A stretch of 64,000 nucleotides of DNA from NCBI RefSeq assembly GCF_001591825.1, contig NZ_BCVQ01000005.1, positions 62,001 through 126,000 on the forward strand, written 5' to 3'. Source of the DNA: Rossellomorea vietnamensis NBRC 101237 (GTDB lineage Bacteria; Bacillota; Bacilli; Bacillales; Bacillaceae_B). The notes under the pieces were generated by a model. It had not been told where the DNA came from, made no database searches, and saw nothing but the letters and a program-made list of their open reading frames with translations. Made by a program: the position numbers and the translations under genes. Below are positions 36,445-44,968 of the stretch, piece by piece (the first letter of the stretch is position 1; every line of letters starts with the position of its first letter).

Positions 36445-36488
36445 CTATTCTCCCCCCTTCTAGCCTTACTCAGTAAATTTGAGAAAAC

Positions 36489-37112
36489 TCAGTTTCCTGA
36501 ATAATTACTGTTCACTTCCTTCATACTGCTCGCGATAAACATCGAAGCATCCTTCTTCATGAACACACGCTTTCCATGATGAAATGTCTTAATTCCGGTA
36601 GAAGTAAATCCTACGGCAGAGAGTGTTTCTTTTAACTCTTCTTGAACAAATCCGTTATGTACCTTTGGGTGGCTGATTTCTTCGTTTTTGTCAAAGTCCA
36701 CGATGATAAGCTTGCCTCCGTCATTGAGGATCGTGAACATTTCCTGTAAAATCTTTCGGGTATCAGGGATGTGAAGAAGAACAAGTGACATGAGGATAAT
36801 GTCTGCTTTCACATCAGGGGTTCCCTGAGTAAAGTCGGAATGAAGGACATCAGCGTTGGGGATTGCTCTCTGGGTGATCTTTTCTTTTGCCACTTCTAAC
36901 ATCTGCTCCGATGAATCAATTAACAAAACCGATTCGACCATATCGGCAAGCTCCAAACCAACAAGCCCTGTACCGCTCCCATAATCAATCAAGGATTTAG
37001 TTTGACTGTCCTGCAGTTCTTTTTTCACTTCCTCCCCGACAATCTGAGCAAGTTCCTTTCGTTCTTCTGTATCGTATCGCTTGGCCATTTCTTCAAAGAC
37101 GTTCTGCTCCAT
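36489..37112 (-). CDS. Class I SAM-dependent methyltransferase
   Basis: The 207-residue protein has motif I SLIDYGSGTGLVGLELADMV, the acidic loop VLLIDSSEQM and motif IV-like DIILMSLVLLHIPD. It belongs to the Methyltransf_11/UbiE-like group. Substrate unknown. It is divergent from the 37226 gene. Confidence 0.86.
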   Translation of the reverse strand: MEQNVFEEMAKRYDTEERKELAQIVGEEVKKELQDSQTKSLIDYGSGTGLVGLELADMVESVLLIDSSEQMLEVAKEKITQRAIPNADVLHSDFTQGTPDVKADIILMSLVLLHIPDTRKILQEMFTILNDGGKLIIVDFDKNEEISHPKVHNGFVQEELKETLSAVGFTSTGIKTFHHGKRVFMKKDASMFIASSMKEVNSNYSGN

Positions 37113-37225
37113 CGGTCACACTCCTATTAAAGGTTCTTTGTTGTCATTATATCAAAAGTCAGTAATGGGGATTCATTTTTGGTACACTACATATAGTCCA
37201 AAAAATGAGAAATGAGGTGATGGTT

Positions 37226-37588
37226 ATGAAACAATTCAGATCGGAAGAACAGCAGCAGTCGATAGAAGCGTTTCAATCGATCATACGTAAATCGGAGAAT
37301 GCTCTAGCCCGCATGAATCCAGGTACGCCGCAGACGAATCTTCTTGAAAAGAGATTAAACGCAGCCAGGATTGGCGAAGAAATTCTTCATGCACGATGGG
37401 AAGGAAAGGAGTTGGCTGTCAGCAAAGATGAATTAATGGCAGCAAAGGAGGTGCTGGAGGGCTTGCTGTTAATGCTGCCATCTTTTCTTGAGAAGACAAA
37501 GACCGGGAGTGGGCAGCGGACCTATATCGAGAGAAGGATAAAGGCATTTCAGACTGCTGTTTCCTATTTGGATAATGAGAGTAATTAA
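37226..37588 (+). CDS. Small helical protein of unknown function
   Basis: GAGGTG lies six bases before ATG at 37226 (MKQFRSEEQQQS), preferred over the ATG at 37205. The 120-residue product is charged and helical, with repeated AARIGEEILHARWEGKELAV and MAAKEVLEGLLLMLPSF segments. It has no membrane part and no family that I recognise. A terminator follows the stop. Confidence 0.65.
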   Translation: MKQFRSEEQQQSIEAFQSIIRKSENALARMNPGTPQTNLLEKRLNAARIGEEILHARWEGKELAVSKDELMAAKEVLEGLLLMLPSFLEKTKTGSGQRTYIERRIKAFQTAVSYLDNESN

Positions 37589-37590
37589 TA

Positions 37591-37618
37591 GAGCTGGCTC
37601 GCCAGCTCATTATTTTCT
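37591..37618 (+). terminator. Terminator of the small helical protein gene
   Basis: GAGCTGGC TC GCCAGCTC forms an 8-bp stem with a very short loop, followed by ATTATTTTC. Confidence 0.65.
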
Positions 37619-37623
37619 CTCTC

Positions 37624-38679
37624 TTATTTCTTCACTTCATTCTTCACACACGCCATAACCGTATCCCCAAACGACCTTACGTCGGATAAGTAATCATAAC
37701 CCTCCGGAGAGCCAAAACTATTAAACATACGAACTGCCACAATGTCCTCTTCTGGAATGACTAATAGGGTCACATTGGTAAATCCAAGTATTTGGTAGGA
37801 ACCTTTAGGGACTTGATCACCTATCTCTGTCTTTTTGGCGGATAAACCTTTGACGAACCATAAGAAACCATTTTGAGGTAAGTCCTTATGAAGGGTGGAT
37901 GGACTCTGAAGAGAGGTGGCGACCTCAATGATTTCTCTTGGAACTTTTTGCTTTCCATTCACTTTTCCTTTCTTCAAATGAAGGTATCCCCAGTATGCGA
38001 GCTCCCTGGTCGAGACATACATGTTCATTTTGTCCCCTTCAGTGCTTTCACTCGTTTGCCAGTCTTTATCCCCTTCATAACGCAACATGACATCAACCAG
38101 CCTTTCGTGCTTCTGTGAATACCAATCGGATTCAGTAAACCCTAAAGGGGTAAAGGCACTTTCATGAATGATGGCAGCAACTGATTTACCAGTTGTTCGT
38201 TTAACAATTCGGGTTAGAGCCTCGATCCCAATTTGCTTATAAGACCAGCTTGAGCCTGGAGTAAGCTCCCGAACGTCTTCATTCGACTCTTGTGTTAATC
38301 CATGGGTATGAGTAAGTAAATGTCTTATCGTTGTACCTTTCCAGACGTTCTCAGCAAGTTCAGGCAAATAGGATAAAACCGGATCATCTATGCTGTTGAT
38401 GTATCCGTAGTACAAAGCATACGAAACTGCAAAACCGATATAACTCTTCCTAACTGAAGCCACATGAAACTGAGTATCAGCCTGAACCGTTCTAGCGTCT
38501 TCTTTCCCTGACTGCTTCCCTATGTACCGCTCTAACACAATGGAATCTTGATGAATGATAAGAGTGGAGGCTCCTGAACAGATGACATTATTAAACGTTG
38601 ATTTTACGTGGTCAACTACTGGTGTGAAAATTGGATTGTCTTTGTGGTCAAGGATCAATTCGTGTTTAATCAGTGGCAT
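37624..38679 (-). CDS. Beta-lactamase-fold serine hydrolase
   Basis: The start is placed at MPLIKHELIL (ATG at 38677-38679) because GGAGTG lies five bases before it; this gives 351 residues. The nucleophile is in FHVASVRKSYIGF (SxxK = SVRK). The usual YxN is replaced by SYKQIG, so Asn is absent. It resembles esterase/class C-like family proteins, and has no signal peptide. The upstream fosB gene overlaps the longer frame and suggests cotranscription. Confidence 0.82.
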   Translation of the reverse strand: MPLIKHELILDHKDNPIFTPVVDHVKSTFNNVICSGASTLIIHQDSIVLERYIGKQSGKEDARTVQADTQFHVASVRKSYIGFAVSYALYYGYINSIDDPVLSYLPELAENVWKGTTIRHLLTHTHGLTQESNEDVRELTPGSSWSYKQIGIEALTRIVKRTTGKSVAAIIHESAFTPLGFTESDWYSQKHERLVDVMLRYEGDKDWQTSESTEGDKMNMYVSTRELAYWGYLHLKKGKVNGKQKVPREIIEVATSLQSPSTLHKDLPQNGFLWFVKGLSAKKTEIGDQVPKGSYQILGFTNVTLLVIPEEDIVAVRMFNSFGSPEGYDYLSDVRSFGDTVMACVKNEVKK

Positions 38680-38689
38680 ACCTTCACTC

Positions 38690-39112
38690 CTACTCATAAA
38701 ATTCCATATAAGGTTTAGCTTCCTTATAATAATCGATTCGATCGTGTAACGTGCCACTATGAAACTCAAATTTGTGACCATCAGGATCTGTGAAATATAT
38801 TGATTTCTTATCAAGCCTGTCTCTCTTTCGACCTGGCAGAATGTTTACCTTCAAATTCGTTAACTCTTTATACGCCTGCTCAAAATCTTTTTCTTCAATC
38901 GAAAAGGCTATGTGAGTATAAGATTGTGAGATTTCATTCCTAGGGATATCCTTTTCCTCATTCAAGGCAAGCCAGTGGCCATGAAGATCAAAGTAGGCTG
39001 TGGTTTTCCCTTTCACGAGTAATTTTGCATTGAACACTTGCTTGTAAAAGCGGATGGAGCGTTCCAAGTCAGAAACAGAGAAGAGAAAATGATTTAGTCC
39101 TTTAATATTCAT
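38690..39112 (-). CDS. fosB: Metallothiol transferase FosB
   Basis: The protein from ATG at 39110-39112 ([20 protein letters not shown], 140 residues) matches the length and line of FosB closely: [50 protein letters not shown] and [11 protein letters not shown]. FosB adds bacillithiol to fosfomycin using a divalent metal held by two histidines and a glutamate (H of NHFLF, H of YTHIAF, E of FEFH). AAGGTG lies six bases before this ATG. The hydrolase gene follows directly. Confidence 0.93.
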   Translation of the reverse strand: MNIKGLNHFLFSVSDLERSIRFYKQVFNAKLLVKGKTTAYFDLHGHWLALNEEKDIPRNEISQSYTHIAFSIEEKDFEQAYKELTNLKVNILPGRKRDRLDKKSIYFTDPDGHKFEFHSGTLHDRIDYYKEAKPYMEFYE

Positions 39113-39162
39113 GTAGTTCACCTTAATCCCTATTTTTATAAATCTTTCATTCAGCTTAATAT

Positions 39163-39177
39163 ACCAATTATTTCAAA
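39163..39177 (+). repeat. Short dispersed repeat, copy 3
   Basis: ACCAATTATTTCAAA, about 50 bases upstream of the fosB start. One of seven copies in the same orientation. Confidence 0.5.
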
Positions 39178-39210
39178 TTAGAGCCGCTTGCTCAAGAGAA
39201 ATGTAATAAC

Positions 39211-39240
39211 AAAAAAGAAGCTCATCCTGTTCAGGATAAA
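39211..39240 (-). terminator. Terminator of the GNAT gene
   Basis: TTATCCTG and CAGGATGA pair around a short loop and are followed by a run of T on the minus strand. Confidence 0.65.
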
Positions 39241-39276
39241 CCTCCTTTAGCTGAGGACTCGAAGACATGATAGATC

Positions 39277-39804
39277 TCAGTTTTCTAAATCTGAAACTAG
39301 CATTCCATATACAATGCTGTCTGTCCATTCACCCTTACTCCAGAAATCCTGTGTGAAATGAGCTTCCTTCCTCATCCCTATTCGCTCACACAACTTTTGT
39401 GATGCCGAATTCCGTGCATCAAGGGTGGCTTGAATCCTATGTACTTCAAATTCTTCAAATAATTTTCTTACTAAATGACTAACTGCTTCTGTCGCATATC
39501 CCTTACCTGAAGTTTCAGCAGAAAAACTGTACCCAATTTCAACCGTATCCTTCATCCCTGTATACCATACAGATAAATCACCAATGACATTTTTGCGGTT
39601 CACCACAGCCAAACTTAAGCCGGTATCTTTAGTGAGAGAACTGTTCTTTAATTTTTTATCAAATGATTCCTGCATGGTTTCACGTGTCCATTTAGTATGT
39701 AGTAGGTACTTACACGTCTCATCGTTACTGTATATCTTAAACACATCTTGTAAGTCAAAGCTCTTAAATGGCCTGATTGTTAATCTTTCAGTGGTAAATT
39801 CCAA
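39277..39804 (-). CDS. GNAT N-acetyltransferase, RimJ/RimL type
   Basis: The 175-residue protein starts MEFTTERLTIRPFKSFDLQD and has SAETSGKGYATEAVSHLVRK and RIQATLDARNSASQKLCERI, the hallmarks of RimJ/RimL-like acetyltransferases. It may act on amino groups of proteins or small molecules. Confidence 0.87.
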   Translation of the reverse strand: MEFTTERLTIRPFKSFDLQDVFKIYSNDETCKYLLHTKWTRETMQESFDKKLKNSSLTKDTGLSLAVVNRKNVIGDLSVWYTGMKDTVEIGYSFSAETSGKGYATEAVSHLVRKLFEEFEVHRIQATLDARNSASQKLCERIGMRKEAHFTQDFWSKGEWTDSIVYGMLVSDLEN

Positions 39805-39919
39805 GAAAACCTCTCCTTATAGCTATTTGCCACTTACAATGGGTAGTCCCAAATCTATAAATTACTCAGCTTATTATGTAAAGTTTTATTATTCTTTAAA
39901 AATTTTCTTTAAAACTCAT

Positions 39920-40657
39920 TTACTTCACACATAAAAAAGCCAATACGACAGGGATCCTTTGCCTTCTAACAAATTCCTCGTCGCTACTAAAATGTTCACG
40001 TTTTGGTGTCCCCTCACGTAAATCCAACACTGTAAAACCTGCTTGTCTAAGCGCTGAAAAATATTGTTCAATCGTGCGATGATACTTAACTACTACTTTA
40101 TCAATCCACGGCTCTCTTCTTTCACCATCAAGGAAATAATCATCGACAATCCAATTACCACGTTTATCACCGGTTTGCTTACTCGCAAATGACGAAGTGG
40201 TAAGGGGATGCTGGATACTAAACGCAAATCTTCCGCCTTCTCTAAGCGTTTTATTAACATTTTGGAACAGTTGGTTAATGTCTGAAACATAATGGAATGC
40301 GAATCGGGATGTTACAAGATCAAATGCATCTTTCGGATAATCATACGTTTCCATGGTTTCATTGTGTATTGTTCCTTTTTGTTTTTGTTCAAGTAAGTTA
40401 GACCGAGCAGCTTCCACCATTTGTGCTGAACCTTCTACTCCTGTATAGTTTTTTGCCCCTTGAAGTATGAGTTCTTTTCCGAATGAGGCATCACCACAAC
40501 CTAAATCTAAGATGCTTTTATTTTGAATCTCTCCAATTAATTCATAAATAAGTGGCCCTTCAATCGCATTATTTGGACTATCCTGTCTATTTCTTCTTTT
40601 CATGAAATTTGAAAAAAAATCCGATTGATCGTAAACGCTGGCTCCTCTGAATTCCAT
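39920..40657 (-). CDS. Class I SAM-dependent methyltransferase
   Basis: The start at MEFRGASVYDQSD (ATG 40655-40657) has GGGAG eight bases upstream and is preferred over codon 1 of the longer frame; it gives 245 residues. Motif I is SILDLGCGDASFGKELILQG, motif II is YTGVEGSAQMVEAA and motif IV is FDLVTSRFAFHYVSD. Belongs to the Methyltransf_11 group. Confidence 0.86.
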   Translation of the reverse strand: MEFRGASVYDQSDFFSNFMKRRNRQDSPNNAIEGPLIYELIGEIQNKSILDLGCGDASFGKELILQGAKNYTGVEGSAQMVEAARSNLLEQKQKGTIHNETMETYDYPKDAFDLVTSRFAFHYVSDINQLFQNVNKTLREGGRFAFSIQHPLTTSSFASKQTGDKRGNWIVDDYFLDGERREPWIDKVVVKYHRTIEQYFSALRQAGFTVLDLREGTPKREHFSSDEEFVRRQRIPVVLAFLCVK

Positions 40658-40680
40658 CGTAACATCTCCCAATCTACTAC

Positions 40681-41009
40681 TTTTATTTATTTATTGTAAA
40701 AATTTTACTATGTATTGTCGCTCAATTCATCCCACGATACACAAATTAATGTATTTTAACACGAAATCCCATGTAGTCACAAGAGTTAAATTCCTAATTT
40801 TCAAAAAAATACATCTAAAAGAACCATGTGGACGGGTCCCGTAGCATTAAGACGCCGGTAAAAGTGAAATAAGTTTGTTATTGTTGAGATATCTATATGC
40901 GAAGATTATCAGCTAGGTCTTTAGTAAAACCCCCCTTAATTGAAGAAGGGCAATCGACGGTGATCAATTAGCTTATCTTCCGTTATTGCCCCCGTTAACT
41001 TAATAATAT
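40681..41009. other. Intergenic stretch with a hairpin repeat
   Basis: No gene is supported between the methyltransferase and the small membrane protein. The only structured part is the repeat at 40929-41003. Confidence 0.6.
40929..41003. repeat. GGGCAAT...ATTGCCC hairpin repeat, copy A
   Basis: GGGCAATCG near 40948 pairs loosely with CGTTATTGCCC near 40981. Flanks CCTTAATTGAAGAA and CCCGTTAACTTA are shared with copies F and G. It is a dispersed intergenic element with at least five recognisable copies. Confidence 0.65.
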
Positions 41010-41180
41010 CTATATAACCCAAGTAAGAAGAATTGAGATAATAACACTTTGAATGAGTAAAATTGAATATCCTTTTTTCTTGCCTGCTTTACCCTTTGAT
41101 AAGTATGTATTTACTATAAAGCTGATTATACCTATTACAAGGAAAGTAAAAATAAATGTTAATACAAATTCGTAAGCCAT
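41010..41180 (-). CDS. 56-residue membrane protein
   Basis: ATG at 41178-41180 has GGAGAAGGAG directly before it. The product has two hydrophobic helices (FVLTFIFTFLVIGIISFIV and ILLIQSVIISILLTWVI) separated by a basic loop with SKGKAGKKKGYS. Function is unknown. Confidence 0.6.
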   Translation of the reverse strand: MAYEFVLTFIFTFLVIGIISFIVNTYLSKGKAGKKKGYSILLIQSVIISILLTWVI

Positions 41181-41320
41181 TGCTCCTTCTCCTTTTTTGT
41201 TGACTTTTAAGAGTAAAATATAATAATTACCTTAAACTGGTTGTTTAACTATCCTGCTCTATAATCAATAAAGAATATGTGATGGCCAACACCCAATGTT
41301 GCGAAAAAACAGTACTATTT

Positions 41321-41674
41321 TCACTTCAGACGATCCACGTTTTCACTCATTCTCTCCATATTATCGGTTTCGAGTTCCTGATAAGCTCTGTATGCTAAAA
41401 CTAAGAAAAATGCAGTTACTCCAAAACTAATTACAATTGCTGTTAAAATTAATGCCTGAGGGAGAGGATCTATATATCCTTTAGCAGAATGTTCACCCAG
41501 TAGGGGAGGTGCTTCTTCTCCCTTTGGTAATCCTCCCATTGTTATAAGCAAAAGGTGAACCGCGTGACTTAGAAGCCCTGTGCCGATAATAATTCTAAGT
41601 AGACTTTTAGAAAGTATTAAATATACCGCACACATCATAATTATTCCGATTACTATGGACATTAATATTTCCAC
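41321..41674 (-). CDS. mrpC: Orphan Na+/H+ antiporter subunit C (MrpC/MnhC-like), copy 1
   Basis: The 117-residue protein has three membrane helices and matches MrpC of Bacillus: [60 protein letters not shown] and LAYRAYQE. MrpC is one of seven subunits of the Mrp Na+/H+ antiporter and is homologous to NuoK. No other mrp gene is within this window, so it is an orphan. A near copy lies at 47013-47366. Confidence 0.85.
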   Translation of the reverse strand: MEILMSIVIGIIMMCAVYLILSKSLLRIIIGTGLLSHAVHLLLITMGGLPKGEEAPPLLGEHSAKGYIDPLPQALILTAIVISFGVTAFFLVLAYRAYQELETDNMERMSENVDRLK

Positions 41675-41700
41675 TCAAAATCCCCCTGTTCTTCTGTTAT

Positions 41701-41756
41701 CCTGTCCTTTATTAGAACAAAGGGCGACTACTTGTTCAGCAATCGCCCCTGTTACT
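41701..41756. repeat. Hairpin repeat, copy B
   Basis: GGGCGACT ... CAATCGCCC after CCTTTATTAGAACAA, with the CTTGTTCAG core shared with copy E. Member of the same dispersed family as copies A, F and G. Confidence 0.55.
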
Positions 41757-41768
41757 TGAATATAGATA

Positions 41769-42077
41769 TTAGTGTGATACTGGATTAATCGCAAGATAAA
41801 TAGCCATAAATATGCTAAAACAACCTAACAGAAAGAGAGTTGTAAGGACGACCTTTCTACCTATTTGTCCAGTGAAGTAGATATTCACTAAAAGATAATA
41901 GATAAAAGCACTTCCAACAATACAGTACAAAAATTGTTTGGTGTCCTCGGTGGAAGGGAGTGGAGTTGTTATATTAGTTAATGCTGTCCCAGCAAATATG
42001 AATAGTCCTAATATGTTTAGTAACCTTCTCATACTCACATCTTTTTTGGTATGAGAAGGTTGAAAATTAGTTTCCAA
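41769..42077 (-). CDS. Small membrane protein
   Basis: The 102-residue frame has three hydrophobic helices (LLNILGLFIFAGTALTNI, YCIVGSAFIYYLLVNIYF and VVLTTLFLLGCFSIFMAIYL). The first codon is TTG with GGGAGTG close before it; MRRLLN at codon 16 is an alternative start. Unknown function. Confidence 0.6.
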   Translation of the reverse strand: METNFQPSHTKKDVSMRRLLNILGLFIFAGTALTNITTPLPSTEDTKQFLYCIVGSAFIYYLLVNIYFTGQIGRKVVLTTLFLLGCFSIFMAIYLAINPVSH

Positions 42078-42235
42078 AGTGACACTCCCATTTTAAATAC
42101 TTTACTAACTATACGTATTTATCGAACAAAAGTTTCAATTATTTATGTATTTATTCAACAATTATACCTTTTAATGGAATAAACCTCTCCTTTACTAGGA
42201 CAAGTTAACCTGGATTTGACGTTTTAAAATATCAA
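42078..42235. other. AT-rich intergenic, no gene seen
   Basis: It includes TTTTAATGGAATAAACC-like sequence also seen near 54531, but no frame or hairpin that I can support. Confidence 0.4.
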
Positions 42236-42523
42236 TCAGAAAACTCTGTAAAACGTTGCGGTTAGCTTCGAAAGAAGTTGAGGTAGTGGGACACCGCGAT
42301 CAATGAAGAATATCTCACAAATAATAAGAATTAAAAAACCAATCAAGGTAGATACCCCAAAAACCACTGTCCATGTTTTGCTATCTCCAGCTAAATTTAC
42401 ATTTTTATTATTCTTCTTTCTGTATAAACTTTGCGCCATTCGTAGCCGTTGATTTTTATCTTGTTTGTCGGAATTATAATCTATATTCCCTTCTTTCAAC
42501 AAACAACATATTGGTGAATACAA
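42236..42523 (-). CDS. Small membrane protein, paralogue of the 54801 gene
   Basis: The 95-residue frame contains DKQDKNQRLRMAQSLYRKK, one C-terminal helix and an ending like the 54801-55040 protein. In the other copy the ATG lies just before NSAKQDKNQ. Here the matching codon is TAT, so this copy must use a different start or is decaying. Function is unknown. Confidence 0.5.
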   Translation of the reverse strand: MYSPICCLLKEGNIDYNSDKQDKNQRLRMAQSLYRKKNNKNVNLAGDSKTWTVVFGVSTLIGFLILIICEIFFIDRGVPLPQLLSKLTATFYRVF

Positions 42524-42655
42524 GAACTCAAATACTTTTCTATCCTATCGTCACTTCAATAGACCATCTAATAAAAATTTATGGTTGATTTCACAACCCT
42601 GCTCATAAACATAACTGACAAATAATTTCTCCCATTTTCTAGATAACTCCTAGTG

Positions 42656-42844
42656 TATCTCTTTTAAATAGTAACGCCCTCTAACCAGACACCCAAGAAT
42701 CATTTTGAAAGCAAGAACTACACCAATTTCCTCTAATGGAATAATGATAATGAGATACCCTAGAAAGCTTGCTGCTATTATCAAGAATAATAAAAACAAC
42801 GAAATAACCTCGAAAATACTTATAAAGAAACTGCCATCAACCTA
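42656..42844 (-). pseudogene. Possible membrane protein remnant without start
   Basis: The minus-strand frame ending at 42656 reads as a natural membrane protein (FLLFLIIAASFLGYLIIIIP then GCLVRGRYYLKEIH), but its 5' end runs into a TAG beside the short repeat at 42847. No start or ribosome site is present. A weak call. Confidence 0.3.
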
Positions 42845-42846
42845 AT

Positions 42847-42861
42847 ACCAATTATTTCAAA
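42847..42861 (+). repeat. Short dispersed repeat, copy 4
   Basis: ACCAATTATTTCAAA at the 5' edge of the membrane protein remnant; the minus strand reads TTTGAAATAATTGGTATTAGG. Confidence 0.5.
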
Positions 42862-42974
42862 AAACTTAAACTTACTAAATATAAAATTAATCTTCTTGGT
42901 GAGGGTGCTATATTTCTAGGGTGATTTAGAAGCATTTTAAGTATGCTGTGTTTTAGGTTGAATATAAACCATTT

Positions 42975-43002
42975 AAAAAGCTCAGAATGTCCTCTGAGCT
43001 TT
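42975..43002 (-). terminator. Terminator of the sigma/anti-sigma unit
   Basis: AAGCTCAGA and TCTGAGCTT pair around GGACAT and are followed by TTTAAA on the minus strand, 77 bases after the anti-sigma stop. Confidence 0.75.
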
Positions 43003-43078
43003 TCAATGCAATCCTGTACCCTTTCTAAATAAACAGTCAAGTATAATGCCATATAAATGGCTGTGGTTCTGTTACACA

Positions 43079-44164
43079 CTATTTATAAGTTTTACTATAT
43101 AATTTATCGTGTTTCTTATCTCTGATAATAATGATATAAGGTATCTTCTCCAAACCCACTTCTTTTCTTTTAATTTCCGTCACCTTATGTGCATATTCCT
43201 CAATGACAGCTGCCTGATCTTTACCTTCCTTTCCTTTCCTCAGTGATGTTTTAATGATGATTTGCAAAGGTTGGGGATGGAAAGAATAAGCAAATCCTCT
43301 TACTTCGGTAAAGTTCTTGTTGGTTTCATTCATGATTGAATCGAATATTGGATACCAATCGCTTTCTGTCTTTTTAATTTGTGGTACTCGATCAACCGCT
43401 ACTTTGTATTGCAAGTCGCTCTCTTCGTCTAAAGTTCTCTGGATATTTTCCTCCAAATGAGTTTTAATCTTCTCGAATTTATCTTTTGACTCAGCAATAG
43501 TAATCGTAAATATCTTTTTACCTCTACTTATACTGATTCCTTCTGACTCATATCCGTTCTGTTTTAATTTCTCTAAAGCAATATTAAAGAATTCTTCTTC
43601 CATTTCCATTCTTTCTTTCTCTTTATTAGATATAGGGACCCTATTTAACTTCCCAACTTTTACTTCTAAGTTGTATTTGATAATATCATGTTTCTGTGCA
43701 TATTTTTCAACAGTATTCCGGACTTCTTTTTCATGTTGATCCTTTACTCGTTTATCATCTACTAAAACTAACATGAAAGGTGGATCACTTGGGAATTTTT
43801 GCTTCATGCTCACATCGATAATCCCTGTATCTTCTTTTACCAATTCTTTATACAAATCATGATAAAATCCTTGTACATCTTTCTTTCTTTCTTCAGTATC
43901 GTTCATACTTTTGTATATTTGATCAATGTAGGGGATTTGTGACAATACTTTGGCCATTGTAGGAGAGACTAAACCTGACCCTAGAAACAGTCCGATTACA
44001 ATAATGGCCGCACCGGCAAGATAACTAATTTTCTTATTAATAGAAAAAGTGGGCTTACTGTTTTCCTCCAATCGGTTAAAGACTCCCTCTTTTATTCGAT
44101 TAGACGTTTCCTTATCATAAACACTCTCATATCTAGCCTTTATATCTTTTAATTGTTTATCCAT
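43079..44164 (-). CDS. Anti-sigma factor-like membrane protein (DUF4179/DUF4030 type)
   Basis: The 361-residue protein has a cytosolic N-terminus of about 40 residues, one helix (ISYLAGAAIIVIGLFLGSGL) and a large outside part with repeated modules (HDIIKYNLEVKVGKLNRVPI; DLQYKVAVDRVPQIKK). This is the layout of anti-sigma proteins of the DUF4030 group. It overlaps the sigma gene by 16 bases, so translation is coupled. It probably holds the sigma factor at the membrane until an outside signal acts. Confidence 0.8.
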   Translation of the reverse strand: MDKQLKDIKARYESVYDKETSNRIKEGVFNRLEENSKPTFSINKKISYLAGAAIIVIGLFLGSGLVSPTMAKVLSQIPYIDQIYKSMNDTEERKKDVQGFYHDLYKELVKEDTGIIDVSMKQKFPSDPPFMLVLVDDKRVKDQHEKEVRNTVEKYAQKHDIIKYNLEVKVGKLNRVPISNKEKERMEMEEEFFNIALEKLKQNGYESEGISISRGKKIFTITIAESKDKFEKIKTHLEENIQRTLDEESDLQYKVAVDRVPQIKKTESDWYPIFDSIMNETNKNFTEVRGFAYSFHPQPLQIIIKTSLRKGKEGKDQAAVIEEYAHKVTEIKRKEVGLEKIPYIIIIRDKKHDKLYSKTYK

Positions 44165-44706
44165 GAAGGAGACACTCCTTTCTCAAGAAGGATTTTTCTC
44201 AATGCTTCCCTACCCCGGACTAATCTTGTTTTGACTGTATTAGGGTTAATTTCTAATGCTTCGGCTATTTCATTAATTCTCAGATCATGAAAATAGTGTA
44301 AGATTATGGCTTCTCTGTACTTCACAGGCAACGTCAATACAGACTCAAGAAGTAAGCCATTTTCATCCCTTTTTAAAACCGCTTCCTCTGAACTCCCACT
44401 GCGCTGCAGATTTTCAAAGAACCATTTCGGGTACTTTAATACGTTGAAACTCTTTCTTTTTAACATATCTTTCGACGTGTTGACCGTAATTCTATAGATC
44501 CAGGATTTCAAAGAAGCCTCTCCCCTGAAACCATCAATTGATCTATAACACTTTATAAATACTTCTTGTGATATGTCCTCAGCCAGCGATTTTTCCTTCA
44601 CAAAAGAATAGGCCAGCAAAAAAACATCCTTCTCGTATTTATTCATCAATTCTTCAAGCATTATTTTTTTATTCGTATTATTCCATTGGCTTATTTTCTT
44701 CTCCAA
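44149..44706 (-). CDS. ECF-type RNA polymerase sigma factor
   Basis: The 185-residue protein has sigma region 2 (LAEDISQEVFIKCYRSIDGF; WIYRITVNTSKDMLKRK) and region 4 (VLTLPVKYREAIILHYFHDL; EIAEALEINPNTVKTRLVRG). It starts at TTG (44704-44706), seven bases after AGGTG. It is encoded with its probable anti-sigma factor. A TGAAAC promoter of the ECF kind lies just upstream, suggesting self-activation. Closest to the SigV/SigX/SigW-like families; exact type not assigned. Confidence 0.9.
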   Translation of the reverse strand: MEKKISQWNNTNKKIMLEELMNKYEKDVFLLAYSFVKEKSLAEDISQEVFIKCYRSIDGFRGEASLKSWIYRITVNTSKDMLKRKSFNVLKYPKWFFENLQRSGSSEEAVLKRDENGLLLESVLTLPVKYREAIILHYFHDLRINEIAEALEINPNTVKTRLVRGREALRKILLEKGVSPSWINN

Positions 44707-44731
44707 CTATTTGCACCTGCCTTCCACTATT

Positions 44732-44760
44732 AAGACTTAGTAGGTGTTGTTATGGTTTCA
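44732..44760 (-). promoter_or_regulatory. Candidate ECF autoregulatory promoter
   Basis: Minus-strand TGAAACC (44754-44760) and AGTCTT (44732-44737) are separated by about 17 bases. Bacillus ECF promoters have TGAAAC at -35 and CGTC/GTCT-like -10 elements. Confidence 0.5.
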
Positions 44761-44779
44761 CTTATTAATTTATTTTCAT

Positions 44780-44817
44780 AAAAAAAGTATTGAAGTTTAA
44801 AATATAAACTTCAATAC
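44780..44817 (-). terminator. Terminator of the RodA-like gene
   Basis: GTATTGAAGTTT and AAACTTCAATAC form a perfect 12-bp stem followed by seven T residues on the minus strand. Confidence 0.85.
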
Positions 44818-44968
44818 TACTTAACCACAAAGTGGGTCTTATTTTGATTTCATCTTCAAATAACTTCCCCTATAATGGAATTAGGCTTGTTATTTAGTTG
44901 GAATAATTCCTACTATACAACATTCCATAAGTATTATTATATTTAATTCAACACAGTAAATCCTTCAT

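Noticed and set aside
42852-43079. 75-codon frame downstream of the anti-sigma gene
   Set aside because: It overlaps the terminator at 42975-43002, has no ribosome site and no protein-like pattern.
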